64,000 nucleotides of DNA. It comes from Bacteroidia bacterium (lineage in GTDB: Bacteria; Bacteroidota; Bacteroidia; Chitinophagales; Chitinophagaceae). The notes under the pieces were generated by a model, which did no database searches, had not been told where the DNA came from, and worked only from the letters and a program-made list of their open reading frames with translations. Shown here in pieces: positions 25,058 to 32,683 of this stretch. Within the stretch, counting starts at the first letter, position 1; every line of letters starts with the position of its first letter. The DNA is taken from NCBI GenBank assembly GCA_030427635.1, contig JAUIBA010000010.1, positions 62,001 to 126,000 of the forward strand, read 5' to 3'. A program made the translations under genes and the position numbers.

Positions 25058-25699
25058 AAAAGGTAAATTGTGGTTTCAAATATACAGTTTTATGTACAGG
25101 TTATATAGTGTTACTGTACAAAAATGTAGCGCCGCTTTCACATAGCAGGTTTCTGCACGCAGATACACGTTTTCTGTCAGCATAACAGCTTGGTATTTCG
25201 TGCATTGTGTGCAGTATATTTTATATCATATGCTGCCTGCTGTTGTATTATATGCCAATTAGAGTGTACCATACTAATAGTATTTTATGGCATCGGTTAC
25301 CTGGTGCAATTTGCATGTATGTGCATACTTATTAACTCTTACCTTCCGTTGTTACCATCCCTTCGGCTGAGAAGAATAGGGATATATGATAAAAAACGCG
25401 CGAGCAATTTTCGGGAAGAAAATGTAACATTTTATCCTTCCTGTTTTCGCAATAGTTGTTTTTATCTCATTGTTTATCAGTTGCTTACGTTCAGTAGTGG
25501 CATATTGGGCAGATTCAGAAAAATAAAACTGCTCACTGCGCAGTTTTCCGCTTTTTAGGTCGGTTGTTCCAGGCGCTGCTACCATTAGTTCCCATTATTT
25601 TACTATTAGCTCATAGCAGGAACTCTTTATGACATTCAGGCTCACATTACCTCAGTCTTGTCATGTCGTACATAGCAGCACTGTCAAGGCAATTTGCCA
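25058..25699. other. AT-rich stretch without a supported gene
   Basis: About 640 bp between the small membrane-protein gene and the aldehyde dehydrogenase promoter. Short frames exist on both strands but start at TTG/GTG and have implausible composition. I saw no tRNA-like cloverleaf. A hairpin AAAACTGC / GCAGTTTT (25525-25532 / 25540-25547) is the only clear structure. Confidence 0.5.
25525..25560 (+). terminator. Possible terminator hairpin in the intergenic stretch
   Basis: Eight-bp stem AAAACTGC / GCAGTTTT, 7-nt loop, followed shortly by CTTTTT. No gene upstream explains it. Confidence 0.35.
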
Positions 25700-25707
25700 T
25701 AACTTTG
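25700..25707 (+). promoter_or_regulatory. -7 box (TAACTTTG) for the aldehyde dehydrogenase gene
   Basis: Exact TAnnTTTG match 22 bp before the ATG at 25730. No well-placed TTG -33 element was seen. Confidence 0.55.
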
Positions 25708-25729
25708 CAGCCTTAAAACACATGATAAT

Positions 25730-27262
25730 ATGAAAATGGATAAAGTGCTTAGCAAGCTGGGGATAGAAAAAGTGAACCAGGGAGCGGCTACCGGAACCGA
25801 ATGGCTGAAAGCCGGAGGGGAAAAAATAGAATCATTCTCTCCTGTAGACGGAAAGCGTATAGCTTCTGTAACTGCTGTTACCAGAGAGACATATGATGCT
25901 GTAATAGCAAAAGCACAGTTTGCATTTGCCGAATGGCGCATGTGGCCGGCTCCACGCCGTGGCGAAATCGTTCGTCAGCTGGGCGAGGAGCTGCGTAAGT
26001 ATAAAGAGCCTCTGGGCCGTCTCGTATCTTATGAAATGGGTAAAAGCCTGCAGGAAGGTCTGGGAGAGGTACAGGAAATGATTGATATCTGCGACTTTGC
26101 AGTTGGTATGTCGCGCCAGTTATATGGTCTTACCATGCATAGTGAGCGTCCGCTGCACCGTATGTACGAGCAGTGGCACCCGCTGGGTGTGGTAGGTATT
26201 ATCAGTGCCTTCAATTTCCCGGTTGCCGTTTGGAGCTGGAATAGTATGATAGCATTTATATGCGGTAACACCTGTGTATGGAAGCCATCAGAAAAAACAC
26301 CACTTTCTGCCATCGCCTGCCAGAATATCATAGCTACAGTATTTAAGGCCAATGGCGTACCTGAAGGTGTATGTGGTTTGGTAGTAGGTGGCCGTGAAAC
26401 AGGTGAGTGGATGAGCAATGATACCCGTGTACCACTGGTGTCTGCTACAGGCTCTACCCGTATGGGTAAGGCCGTAGGTGCTGCGGTAGCAGGCCGTCTG
26501 GGTCGCTCCCTGTTGGAGCTGGGTGGCAACAATGCCATCATCGTTTCTGAGCATGCCGACCTCAACATAGCCCTTCGCGCTGCGCTCTTCGGGGCCGTAG
26601 GTACTGCCGGTCAGCGTTGCACTACTACCCGCCGTCTCATTATTCATGAGTCGGTATATGATGCTTTCCGCAAAAAGCTGGTAGCAGCATATAAGCAGTT
26701 GGTTATTGGTAGCCCACTCGATGAAAAGTCGCACGTAGGTCCACTTATCGATACCGATGCGGTTGCAGCATATCAGAATACAATTGCGGCTGTGAAGAAA
26801 GCTGGTGGTAAGGCTATTGTACAGGGTGGTGTACTGAGTGGAGAAGGTTATGAGAGTGGCTGTTATGTGAAGCCTTGCATATTTGAAGTGCAGAACGAGT
26901 GGGAAATAGTACAGCATGAAACATTTGCGCCTATACTCTATATAATGAAGTACAGCACCCTGCAGGAGGCTATTGCTATACAGAATGCAGTACCTCAGGG
27001 TCTTTCTTCTGCTATCATGACGCTCAATATGCGCGAGTCTGAGCTGTTCCTGTCTCATGCCGGTAGCGACTGCGGTATCGCCAATGTAAACATAGGTACC
27101 AGCGGCGCTGAAATAGGTGGTGCATTTGGTGGTGAGAAAGAAACAGGTGGTGGCCGTGAAAGCGGTTCTGATAGCTGGAAGGCTTACATGCGTCGCCAGA
27201 CAAATACCATCAACTGGAGCGATCAGCTTCCTCTGGCGCAGGGAATTAAATTTAATGTCTGA
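25730..27262 (+). CDS. ALDH7-type aldehyde dehydrogenase (aminoadipate semialdehyde / piperideine-6-carboxylate dehydrogenase-like)
   Basis: A 510-residue NAD(P)-dependent aldehyde dehydrogenase. The catalytic Glu263 lies in LELGGNNA and the catalytic Cys297 in GTAGQRCTTTRR; the cofactor-binding segment is ISAFNFPVAVWSW...WKPSEKTPL. The GQRCTTTRR and LELGGNNAI wording is characteristic of the ALDH7/antiquitin group. Bacterial members oxidise alpha-aminoadipate semialdehyde (piperideine-6-carboxylate) in lysine breakdown. The exact substrate is an inference, because no lysine-degradation gene is adjacent. The ATG at 25730 is used; a second ATG two codons on (25736) is equally possible. A hairpin terminator follows, so it appears monocistronic. 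Confidence 0.88.
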   Translation: MKMDKVLSKLGIEKVNQGAATGTEWLKAGGEKIESFSPVDGKRIASVTAVTRETYDAVIAKAQFAFAEWRMWPAPRRGEIVRQLGEELRKYKEPLGRLVSYEMGKSLQEGLGEVQEMIDICDFAVGMSRQLYGLTMHSERPLHRMYEQWHPLGVVGIISAFNFPVAVWSWNSMIAFICGNTCVWKPSEKTPLSAIACQNIIATVFKANGVPEGVCGLVVGGRETGEWMSNDTRVPLVSATGSTRMGKAVGAAVAGRLGRSLLELGGNNAIIVSEHADLNIALRAALFGAVGTAGQRCTTTRRLIIHESVYDAFRKKLVAAYKQLVIGSPLDEKSHVGPLIDTDAVAAYQNTIAAVKKAGGKAIVQGGVLSGEGYESGCYVKPCIFEVQNEWEIVQHETFAPILYIMKYSTLQEAIAIQNAVPQGLSSAIMTLNMRESELFLSHAGSDCGIANVNIGTSGAEIGGAFGGEKETGGGRESGSDSWKAYMRRQTNTINWSDQLPLAQGIKFNV

Positions 27263-27287
27263 TAAAACGTAGCATATTTAACTGAAA

Positions 27288-27320
27288 GAAATGCGGCATC
27301 TGATGCCGCATTTCACTTTT
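27288..27320 (+). terminator. Terminator after the aldehyde dehydrogenase gene
   Basis: Eleven-bp stem GAAATGCGGCA (27288-27298) / TGCCGCATTTC (27304-27314) with 5-nt loop, followed by ACTTTT. The T tract is weak. Confidence 0.7.
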
Positions 27321-27338
27321 AAAACATCCGATAAGATT

Positions 27339-28607
27339 ATGAAAAATATACTCATTGCTATACTATCCCTGTGGGGCTGTACGGCAATGGCACAGGAAAC
27401 TGTAAGCGAGGATGATATTGCTGCCTTGATGAAGCACCGCATGTTTAGCTGTTTTGAGGTAGAATATAACGGTATGCAGGTGGCAGAGGACCTGTTTGAA
27501 GCCGGTAAGTATGATAGCCTGGATGCACTGGTCAGTTTCTGGCAGGGGCATTGTGAACCCAATGAGCGCATTTTCTCCCTGGGAATGCTCAACAGCATCC
27601 GTAACGGCACGTTCAGGGAACGCATAAGTGGCTCATTGTTCTTGAGTTCGCGGGTACGCTCTACCGTAAATGATACCAATCTATATCGCTACCGTATCCT
27701 GAGTATGATGCAGCAATATAAAGAGGCGAGTAGTGGCTCCCTTTCCAGTGAGCCTTACAATCAGTGGTTGCGGGAAAACTATCGCCTGCCGAAGGATGCG
27801 ACAGAATATTACAACCTGTACGAGAACTACTACGACTTTCTGAAGTATATGGCGCGCACTATGCTGGCCCGGCGGGAGTACCCACCCCTGGAGCAGTATT
27901 TCCTGCGGTTTTATGCGCGGCCCGATACAGTGCGATATGCAGAGATAGACTCTATGCTGTACAACGGTACCGTGCTACAGAAGGAGTACAAGGCTTACTG
28001 GCGTTATTTTACGCAGGTACATGGTGGCGATTATGGTATTACTGTAGGAGCCTGGGCGCCTTTTGGCAGACTTTCTGTTTTTGGTGGGCAACCATATATA
28101 GGTCTCAATCTGGGTGGTAGGAGTTATAAGGCTGCATGGGATCTGGTAGTGGGTGGTATTGCAGGCAAAAGCCCTACCACTATTGCCGTACCGAAGGACG
28201 ATTCTATATACACGTCCGACCATTTTGGAGGCTTGTATATCGGTATGGATGTAGCCCATATGATGTGGCGCAAAAAGCGGCATGAATTTGATATACTCTG
28301 GGGTGTAGGATATACACGGCTTGATCTGTTGTACGTCAAAGAAGATCCGGATGATAGTAAAAGCACTGCCATTACTCAGAACACGGGTAGTTGCTATGCC
28401 AATGTGGGGCTGTGTTACCGCTTCTATGTACGTCATTCTGTAGCGCATGATATGCGGAGACATAGCTATCTGGCATTGCAGGCGCGTTATCACATGGCTG
28501 ACTTCAGCAATCGTGGTGGCACAGATGTGCATGGTAACTACGTGACAATAGGCCTTACTTATGGCGCTTATGCGCATAGGATGACATTGTACCCATTCCT
28601 GAAGTAA
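27339..28607 (+). CDS. Hypothetical exported protein, possible outer-membrane barrel
   Basis: A 422-residue protein. The ATG at 27339 gives a clean signal peptide (MKNILIAILSLWGCTAMAQ); the frame can be read further upstream but only through the terminator hairpin. The N-terminal half (about 25-230) is predicted mostly helical with many Tyr, Arg and Leu residues. The C-terminal half (about 235-422) alternates short strands with glycine-aspartate turns (YIGLNLGGRSYKAAW, LYIGMDVAHMMW, YVTIGLTYGAY), as in an outer-membrane beta-barrel or lipocalin-like fold. I recognise no family. There is no clear terminator before the response regulator gene 109 bp on. Confidence 0.75.
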   Translation: MKNILIAILSLWGCTAMAQETVSEDDIAALMKHRMFSCFEVEYNGMQVAEDLFEAGKYDSLDALVSFWQGHCEPNERIFSLGMLNSIRNGTFRERISGSLFLSSRVRSTVNDTNLYRYRILSMMQQYKEASSGSLSSEPYNQWLRENYRLPKDATEYYNLYENYYDFLKYMARTMLARREYPPLEQYFLRFYARPDTVRYAEIDSMLYNGTVLQKEYKAYWRYFTQVHGGDYGITVGAWAPFGRLSVFGGQPYIGLNLGGRSYKAAWDLVVGGIAGKSPTTIAVPKDDSIYTSDHFGGLYIGMDVAHMMWRKKRHEFDILWGVGYTRLDLLYVKEDPDDSKSTAITQNTGSCYANVGLCYRFYVRHSVAHDMRRHSYLALQARYHMADFSNRGGTDVHGNYVTIGLTYGAYAHRMTLYPFLK

Positions 28608-28690
28608 TAAACATTATTGGCATTGGCACGAATGGCAAACAGGTTGTAATGTATTAACAAAATATTGCGTATTCTCTGGGTTTCTGGTAT

Positions 28691-28698
28691 TATATTTG
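28691..28698 (+). promoter_or_regulatory. -7 box (TATATTTG) for the response regulator gene
   Basis: Exact TAnnTTTG match, with a TTG at 28665-28667 (23-bp spacer). It lies upstream of the ATG at 28717 and overlaps the possible TTG start at 28696, which argues for the ATG. Confidence 0.65.
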
Positions 28699-28716
28699 AA
28701 GTACAAACCACACGAT

Positions 28717-29418
28717 ATGGAAAAGGAAATGAATAAAATACTGCTTGTTGAGGACGATACTAATTTTGGCCAGGTACTCAAAAGCTATCTGGAGCTGAAT
28801 GACTTTGTGGTAGAGCTGGCCCGTGATGGTATTCTGGGTCTTGCAGCGTTCCGCAGGGAGCGTTTCGATGTTTGTCTGCTGGATGTGATGATGCCTAACA
28901 TGGACGGATTTGCACTTGCAGAGGAAATACGCAATGTAGACCCCGATGTGCCGCTGTTTTTCCTCTCTGCCAAGAGCATGAAGGAAGACATCCTTAATGG
29001 CTATAAGCTGGGGGCTGATGATTATATCACCAAGCCTTTTGATAGTGAAGTGTTGCTGCTGAAAATAAAAGCAATACTGAAACGCAACCAGGAGATACAG
29101 GAGAAAAACCATGCTCAGGTTGAGTTCACAATCGGTACTTACCACTTTAACAGTAAGCTGCGCACACTGAAGCATGGCGACGAGTCGCACACATTATCTC
29201 CTAAGGAGAATGAACTGCTGCTTATGCTGTGTGAGTACAAAAACGACCTGCTGCCGCGCGAAACTGCACTGAAGCGTATATGGGGTAGTGATACCTACTT
29301 CAATGGTCGTAGCATGGATGTGTATATAGCCAAGCTGCGTAAATACCTGAAAGGGGATAGCAGTGTAGAGATTGTAAACATCCACGGCAATGGTTTCAGA
29401 CTTGTAGCTCCTGAATAG
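28717..29418 (+). CDS. OmpR/PhoB-family response regulator (orphan)
   Basis: A 233-residue two-domain regulator. The receiver domain (residues about 6-120) has the acidic pair VEDD, phosphoacceptor Asp56 in LLDVMMPNMDG, the FFLSAK switch Ser, and the conserved Lys in DDYITKPF. A winged-helix DNA-binding domain (about 130-230) shows LSPKENELL, GRSMDVYIAKLRKYL and HGNGFRLV. The ATG at 28717 is preferred because the promoter box overlaps the more upstream TTG; an ATG at 28732 is also possible. No histidine kinase gene is nearby, so its partner is elsewhere. The receiver resembles RprY-type regulators of Bacteroidota, but I would not assign the symbol. A hairpin follows the stop codon. Confidence 0.92.
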   Translation: MEKEMNKILLVEDDTNFGQVLKSYLELNDFVVELARDGILGLAAFRRERFDVCLLDVMMPNMDGFALAEEIRNVDPDVPLFFLSAKSMKEDILNGYKLGADDYITKPFDSEVLLLKIKAILKRNQEIQEKNHAQVEFTIGTYHFNSKLRTLKHGDESHTLSPKENELLLMLCEYKNDLLPRETALKRIWGSDTYFNGRSMDVYIAKLRKYLKGDSSVEIVNIHGNGFRLVAPE

Positions 29419-29441
29419 TACAGGGCTTGATGAAAAAATAT

Positions 29442-29472
29442 AGCATGGGGTCGCATATGTGGCCCCATGTTG
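29442..29472 (+). terminator. Probable terminator after the response regulator
   Basis: Stem CATGGGG (29444-29450) / CCCCATG (29463-29469), extendable by wobble pairs, but with only a poor T tract (TTGTTATAT). Confidence 0.5.
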
Positions 29473-29529
29473 TTATATAACGACAATACAATAATTACAT
29501 ATATACCGCCATATTACTTGTATCAGTCG

Positions 29530-29537
29530 TATCTTTG
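29530..29537 (+). promoter_or_regulatory. -7 box (TATCTTTG) for mdh
   Basis: Exact TAnnTTTG match 43 bp before the mdh ATG. No TTG at standard distance. Confidence 0.6.
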
Positions 29538-29580
29538 CACCCGCAACATTTATTATCTAACACAAAAAATAAACAAGTAG

Positions 29581-30516
29581 ATGAAAATTACGGTAGTAGG
29601 TGCAGGCGCAGTAGGCGCTACCTGTGCTGACAACATTGCCCGTAGGGAACTGGCAGAAGAAGTAGTGATACTGGACATCAAGGAAGGCTTTGCTGAAGGT
29701 AAGGCGCTTGACATCATGCAGACAGCGTCACTTTGTGGTTTTGATACCCGCGTGAAAGGCGTTACTAATGATTATGCTGCAACTGCAGGTTCTGATGTTG
29801 TGGTTGTTACTTCCGGTATCCCACGTAAGCCAGGTATGACTCGTGAAGAGCTTATCGGCACAAACGCCCGTATTGTTGAGACCGTTTGCAAGAATGCGCT
29901 GGAATATTCACCTAATGCTATCATAGTGGTTATCTCTAACCCTATGGATACAATGACTTACTTGGCGCTGAAATCTACAGGTCTGCCAAAGAACCGCATC
30001 ATTGGTATGGGCGGTATCCTGGATAGCGCTCGTTTCAAGTGCTATCTGCAGAAAGAGCTTAAATGCTCTGCAAACGACCTGCAGGCTACGGTAATAGGTG
30101 GTCATGGCGATACTACTATGATACCGCTTACTCGTCTGGCTTCTATTAATGGTACACCGGTATCTAACATGCTCAGTGCTGAAACATTGAAGCAGGTAGC
30201 TGCCGATACTATGGTAGGTGGCGCTACACTTACCAAACTGCTGGGTACATCTGCATGGTATGCACCAGGTGCTGCAGGAGCTGAGCTGGTAGAGTCTATC
30301 ATCCGCAATCAGAAGAAAGTATTCCCTTGCTGCGTATATCTGGAAGGTGAGTACGGTCAGAACGATATCTGTCTTGGCGTTCCTGTTGTTATTGGTAGCA
30401 ATGGCTGGGAAAGCATTATCGACTTCAAACTGAATGAAGAAGAGCAGGCTGCTTTCAACAAGTCGGCAGAAGCTGTACGTAACATGAACGGGGTATTGAG
30501 CACACTGGTTGCTTAA
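29581..30516 (+). CDS. mdh: Malate dehydrogenase
   Basis: A 311-residue NAD-dependent malate dehydrogenase of the lactate/malate dehydrogenase-like type: malate + NAD+ gives oxaloacetate + NADH in the TCA cycle. The Rossmann motif GAGAVGATCA is at residues 7-16, with an acidic residue in ILDIKEG for NAD preference. The substrate loop Arg is in PRKPGMTREEL, the second Arg in KNRIIGMGGILDSARF, and the catalytic His in VIGGHGDTTMIPL. Length is typical. It stands alone between its own promoter box and a 13-bp hairpin terminator. The family call is certain; a lactate dehydrogenase role is unlikely given the malate-type substrate loop. Confidence 0.95.
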   Translation: MKITVVGAGAVGATCADNIARRELAEEVVILDIKEGFAEGKALDIMQTASLCGFDTRVKGVTNDYAATAGSDVVVVTSGIPRKPGMTREELIGTNARIVETVCKNALEYSPNAIIVVISNPMDTMTYLALKSTGLPKNRIIGMGGILDSARFKCYLQKELKCSANDLQATVIGGHGDTTMIPLTRLASINGTPVSNMLSAETLKQVAADTMVGGATLTKLLGTSAWYAPGAAGAELVESIIRNQKKVFPCCVYLEGEYGQNDICLGVPVVIGSNGWESIIDFKLNEEEQAAFNKSAEAVRNMNGVLSTLVA

Positions 30517-30537
30517 TCGCTATATTCATAAACTTAT

Positions 30538-30576
30538 CAGCGAACCCCGTCTACATATGACGGGGTTCGCTGTTTA
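30538..30576 (+). terminator. Terminator of mdh
   Basis: Perfect 13-bp stem: arms 30538-30550 and 30560-30572, 9-nt loop, followed by TTTAT. Confidence 0.8.
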
Positions 30577-30599
30577 TAGATAATTCCTAAGATTTTCTA

Positions 30600-30621
30600 A
30601 AAATTAGATAAGTCTAATTTT
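30600..30621. promoter_or_regulatory. Perfect inverted repeat, likely metalloregulator operator for the Nramp gene
   Basis: Arms AAAATTAGA (30600-30608) and TCTAATTTT (30613-30621), 4-bp spacer TAAG. The layout (TTAGA...TCTAA) resembles operators of DtxR/MntR-family Mn/Fe repressors. It lies just upstream of the -7 box at 30628, where a bound repressor would block RNA polymerase. MntR control is an inference. Confidence 0.6.
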
Positions 30622-30627
30622 ATATTT

Positions 30628-30635
30628 TAGTTTTG
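30628..30635 (+). promoter_or_regulatory. -7 box (TAGTTTTG) for the Nramp gene
   Basis: Exact TAnnTTTG match ending 7 bp before the ATG, implying a leader of only a few nucleotides. Confidence 0.6.
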
Positions 30636-30642
30636 GCATCAA

Positions 30643-32523
30643 ATGAGTCATGTCAATAGCGATAGGTCGTTGAGTGAGGTGCATGGGCAGGTGGTACCAT
30701 CGGCTGCATCCAGCCGGTGGAAACGTGTTCTGGCATTCTTTGGTCCGGCCTATCTGGTAAGTGTGGGGTATATGGACCCCGGCAACTGGGCCACCGATAT
30801 AGCCGGTGGCAGCCAGTTTGGTTATGCGCTGGTATGGGTATTGCTTATGAGCAATCTCATGGCGCTGCTGCTGCAGTCGCTCTCTGCCCGCCTGGGTATA
30901 GTACAGGGGCGCGATCTGGCGCAGTGTAGCCGGGAAACTTATCCGCGCTCAGTAAACTTTATACTGTACATCCTTGCCGAGATTGCTATAGCAGCCTGCG
31001 ACCTTGCCGAGGTGCTGGGTATGGCTATAGGTCTGAATCTGCTGTTTGGCTGGCCGCTGCTATGGGGTGTATTGATATCCCTGCTCGATACCATCCTGCT
31101 CCTATGGTTGCAGAAGCTGGGTATGCGCAAGCTGGAAGCGTTTATTATAGCGCTTGTAGCTATAATAGGAGGCTGTTTCCTCACCGAGATGATTATTGCC
31201 AAACCGCATCTTGGGGACGTGATGAAAGGGTTCAGACCATCACTGCCCGGCGATGGAGCATTGTTCATAGCCATTGGTATAATAGGCGCTACCGTCATGC
31301 CGCATAATCTGTACCTGCATTCGGCACTGGTGCAAACCCGTAAGATAAACCGGGATAGTGGTTCTATTCGCACCTCTCTGCGGCTCAATAATATAGATAG
31401 TACCATCGCGCTCAATCTGGCTTTCTTTGTCAATGCCGCCATACTCATTCTGGCAGGTGCGGTGTTCTATACATCAGGGCATCATGATGTAGCCTCTTTG
31501 CAGGATGCTCATACATTACTGGCCCCGCTGCTGGGTAGCAGTGTGGCTCCGGTACTTTTTGCTATTGCACTCATTGCCGCAGGGCAGAGCTCTACGGTAA
31601 CGGGTACGCTGGCCGGGCAGATAATAATGGAAGGATATCTGCGTCTGCGTATCAATCCCGCATTGCGCAGGCTGCTTACACGCCTGCTGGCTATAGTGCC
31701 TGCAGTAGCTGTACTGGTAGTAGCCGGCGATGCTATGGTAGATAAGCTGCTTATTTTCAGTCAGGTGCTGCTCAGTATGCAGCTGGCATTTGCGGTTATA
31801 CCACTCATCCATTTTGTGAGCGACCGTAAAAAGATGGGGGAGTTTACCATCGGCACACTTACTAAGATTGCAGCATGGCTTATAGCATCAGTGATAGTGG
31901 TGCTTAACCTGAAGTTGTTTTTTGATAGTGTGCAGGAGTGGGTGGCAGGCTCAGACTCATTTTGGCTGAAAGCGCTGGTGGCACTGTTTGTGGTATTTGT
32001 TTGCGTTTTGTTGGTTATCACTGTTGTGTATCCCTTCATTCAGCGGCACCGCACAGCCAATATCAGCATACATGACCGTATGGGTGAGGTGGCTTTGGCT
32101 GTATCTAAGAAAGTGCCTTTCAAAAAGGTGGCTCTGGCGCTTGACTTTAGTAATAACGATAGTCAGGTAATAAAGTATGCCATGCAGCTTTGCAGCACTC
32201 AGGCTCATTATGTGCTGATACATGTAGTAGAGAGTGCCTCGGCACGTATGATGGGGCACGAGGCCCATGACCTGGAAACACGCGAAGATCAGCAGCAGCT
32301 GGATATGTATGCTGCCTTATTTGCAGAGCAGGGGCATGAAGTTACCGCATTGCTTGGCTACAAAGACCGTGCCGGTGAGATAGCCCGCATCGTAAAAGAG
32401 CAGGAGTGTGACTTACTGGTTATAGGTAGTCATGGTCACCGTACCGCCCACGATTTCATATTCGGGGAAACCGTGAATACAGTTCGTCATCTGGTGAAGG
32501 TACCGGTATTCATTGCTCAGTAA
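30643..32523 (+). CDS. mntH: Nramp divalent-metal transporter (MntH-like) with C-terminal UspA domain
   Basis: A 626-residue fusion. Residues about 30-470 are an Nramp proton-coupled Mn2+/Fe2+ importer. TM1 carries the metal-binding DPGNWATD motif, and a middle TM carries the second signature, TVMPHNLYLHSAL; about eleven hydrophobic segments are visible. Residues about 488-626 form a universal stress protein (UspA) domain that opens FKKVALALDFSNND and ends with the ATP-type motif GSHGHRTAHDFIFG, then a terminal strand VKVPVFIAQ. Plain Nramp proteins are usually 400-450 residues. The cytoplasmic UspA domain may sense ATP or stress and gate uptake (inference). A DtxR/MntR-like inverted repeat overlaps the promoter region, suggesting metal-repressed expression. 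Confidence 0.9.
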   Translation: MSHVNSDRSLSEVHGQVVPSAASSRWKRVLAFFGPAYLVSVGYMDPGNWATDIAGGSQFGYALVWVLLMSNLMALLLQSLSARLGIVQGRDLAQCSRETYPRSVNFILYILAEIAIAACDLAEVLGMAIGLNLLFGWPLLWGVLISLLDTILLLWLQKLGMRKLEAFIIALVAIIGGCFLTEMIIAKPHLGDVMKGFRPSLPGDGALFIAIGIIGATVMPHNLYLHSALVQTRKINRDSGSIRTSLRLNNIDSTIALNLAFFVNAAILILAGAVFYTSGHHDVASLQDAHTLLAPLLGSSVAPVLFAIALIAAGQSSTVTGTLAGQIIMEGYLRLRINPALRRLLTRLLAIVPAVAVLVVAGDAMVDKLLIFSQVLLSMQLAFAVIPLIHFVSDRKKMGEFTIGTLTKIAAWLIASVIVVLNLKLFFDSVQEWVAGSDSFWLKALVALFVVFVCVLLVITVVYPFIQRHRTANISIHDRMGEVALAVSKKVPFKKVALALDFSNNDSQVIKYAMQLCSTQAHYVLIHVVESASARMMGHEAHDLETREDQQQLDMYAALFAEQGHEVTALLGYKDRAGEIARIVKEQECDLLVIGSHGHRTAHDFIFGETVNTVRHLVKVPVFIAQ

Positions 32524-32683
32524 GCCTTAGTATAGCCTCTTTATGATGCATTGCTTATAAGTAGTGTATAGGTTTCAGATATGAATATGTGTGTGTCACC
32601 CAGGATTCAGTATGTTTTTTTCGTCTTTATAGTGGGAGCATTCCCATTCCTTGCTATATCACTTTAAAGAACGCACAATTTGT

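Noticed and set aside
25190-25558. Plus-strand frame of 122 codons in the long gap
   Set aside because: It starts at TTG, is very rich in Cys, Ile and Tyr, and has no promoter box or family-like motif.
25525-25620. Possible tRNA near the end of the gap
   Set aside because: Some bases resemble tRNA arms (GGTAGCAGC on the minus strand), but no cloverleaf or GGTTC loop could be drawn.
27291-27338. Upstream ATG at 27291 for the hypothetical exported protein
   Set aside because: It lies inside a terminator hairpin and would bury the signal peptide.
28696-28716. TTG start for the response regulator
   Set aside because: It overlaps the -7 promoter box, so it would not be transcribed from that promoter.
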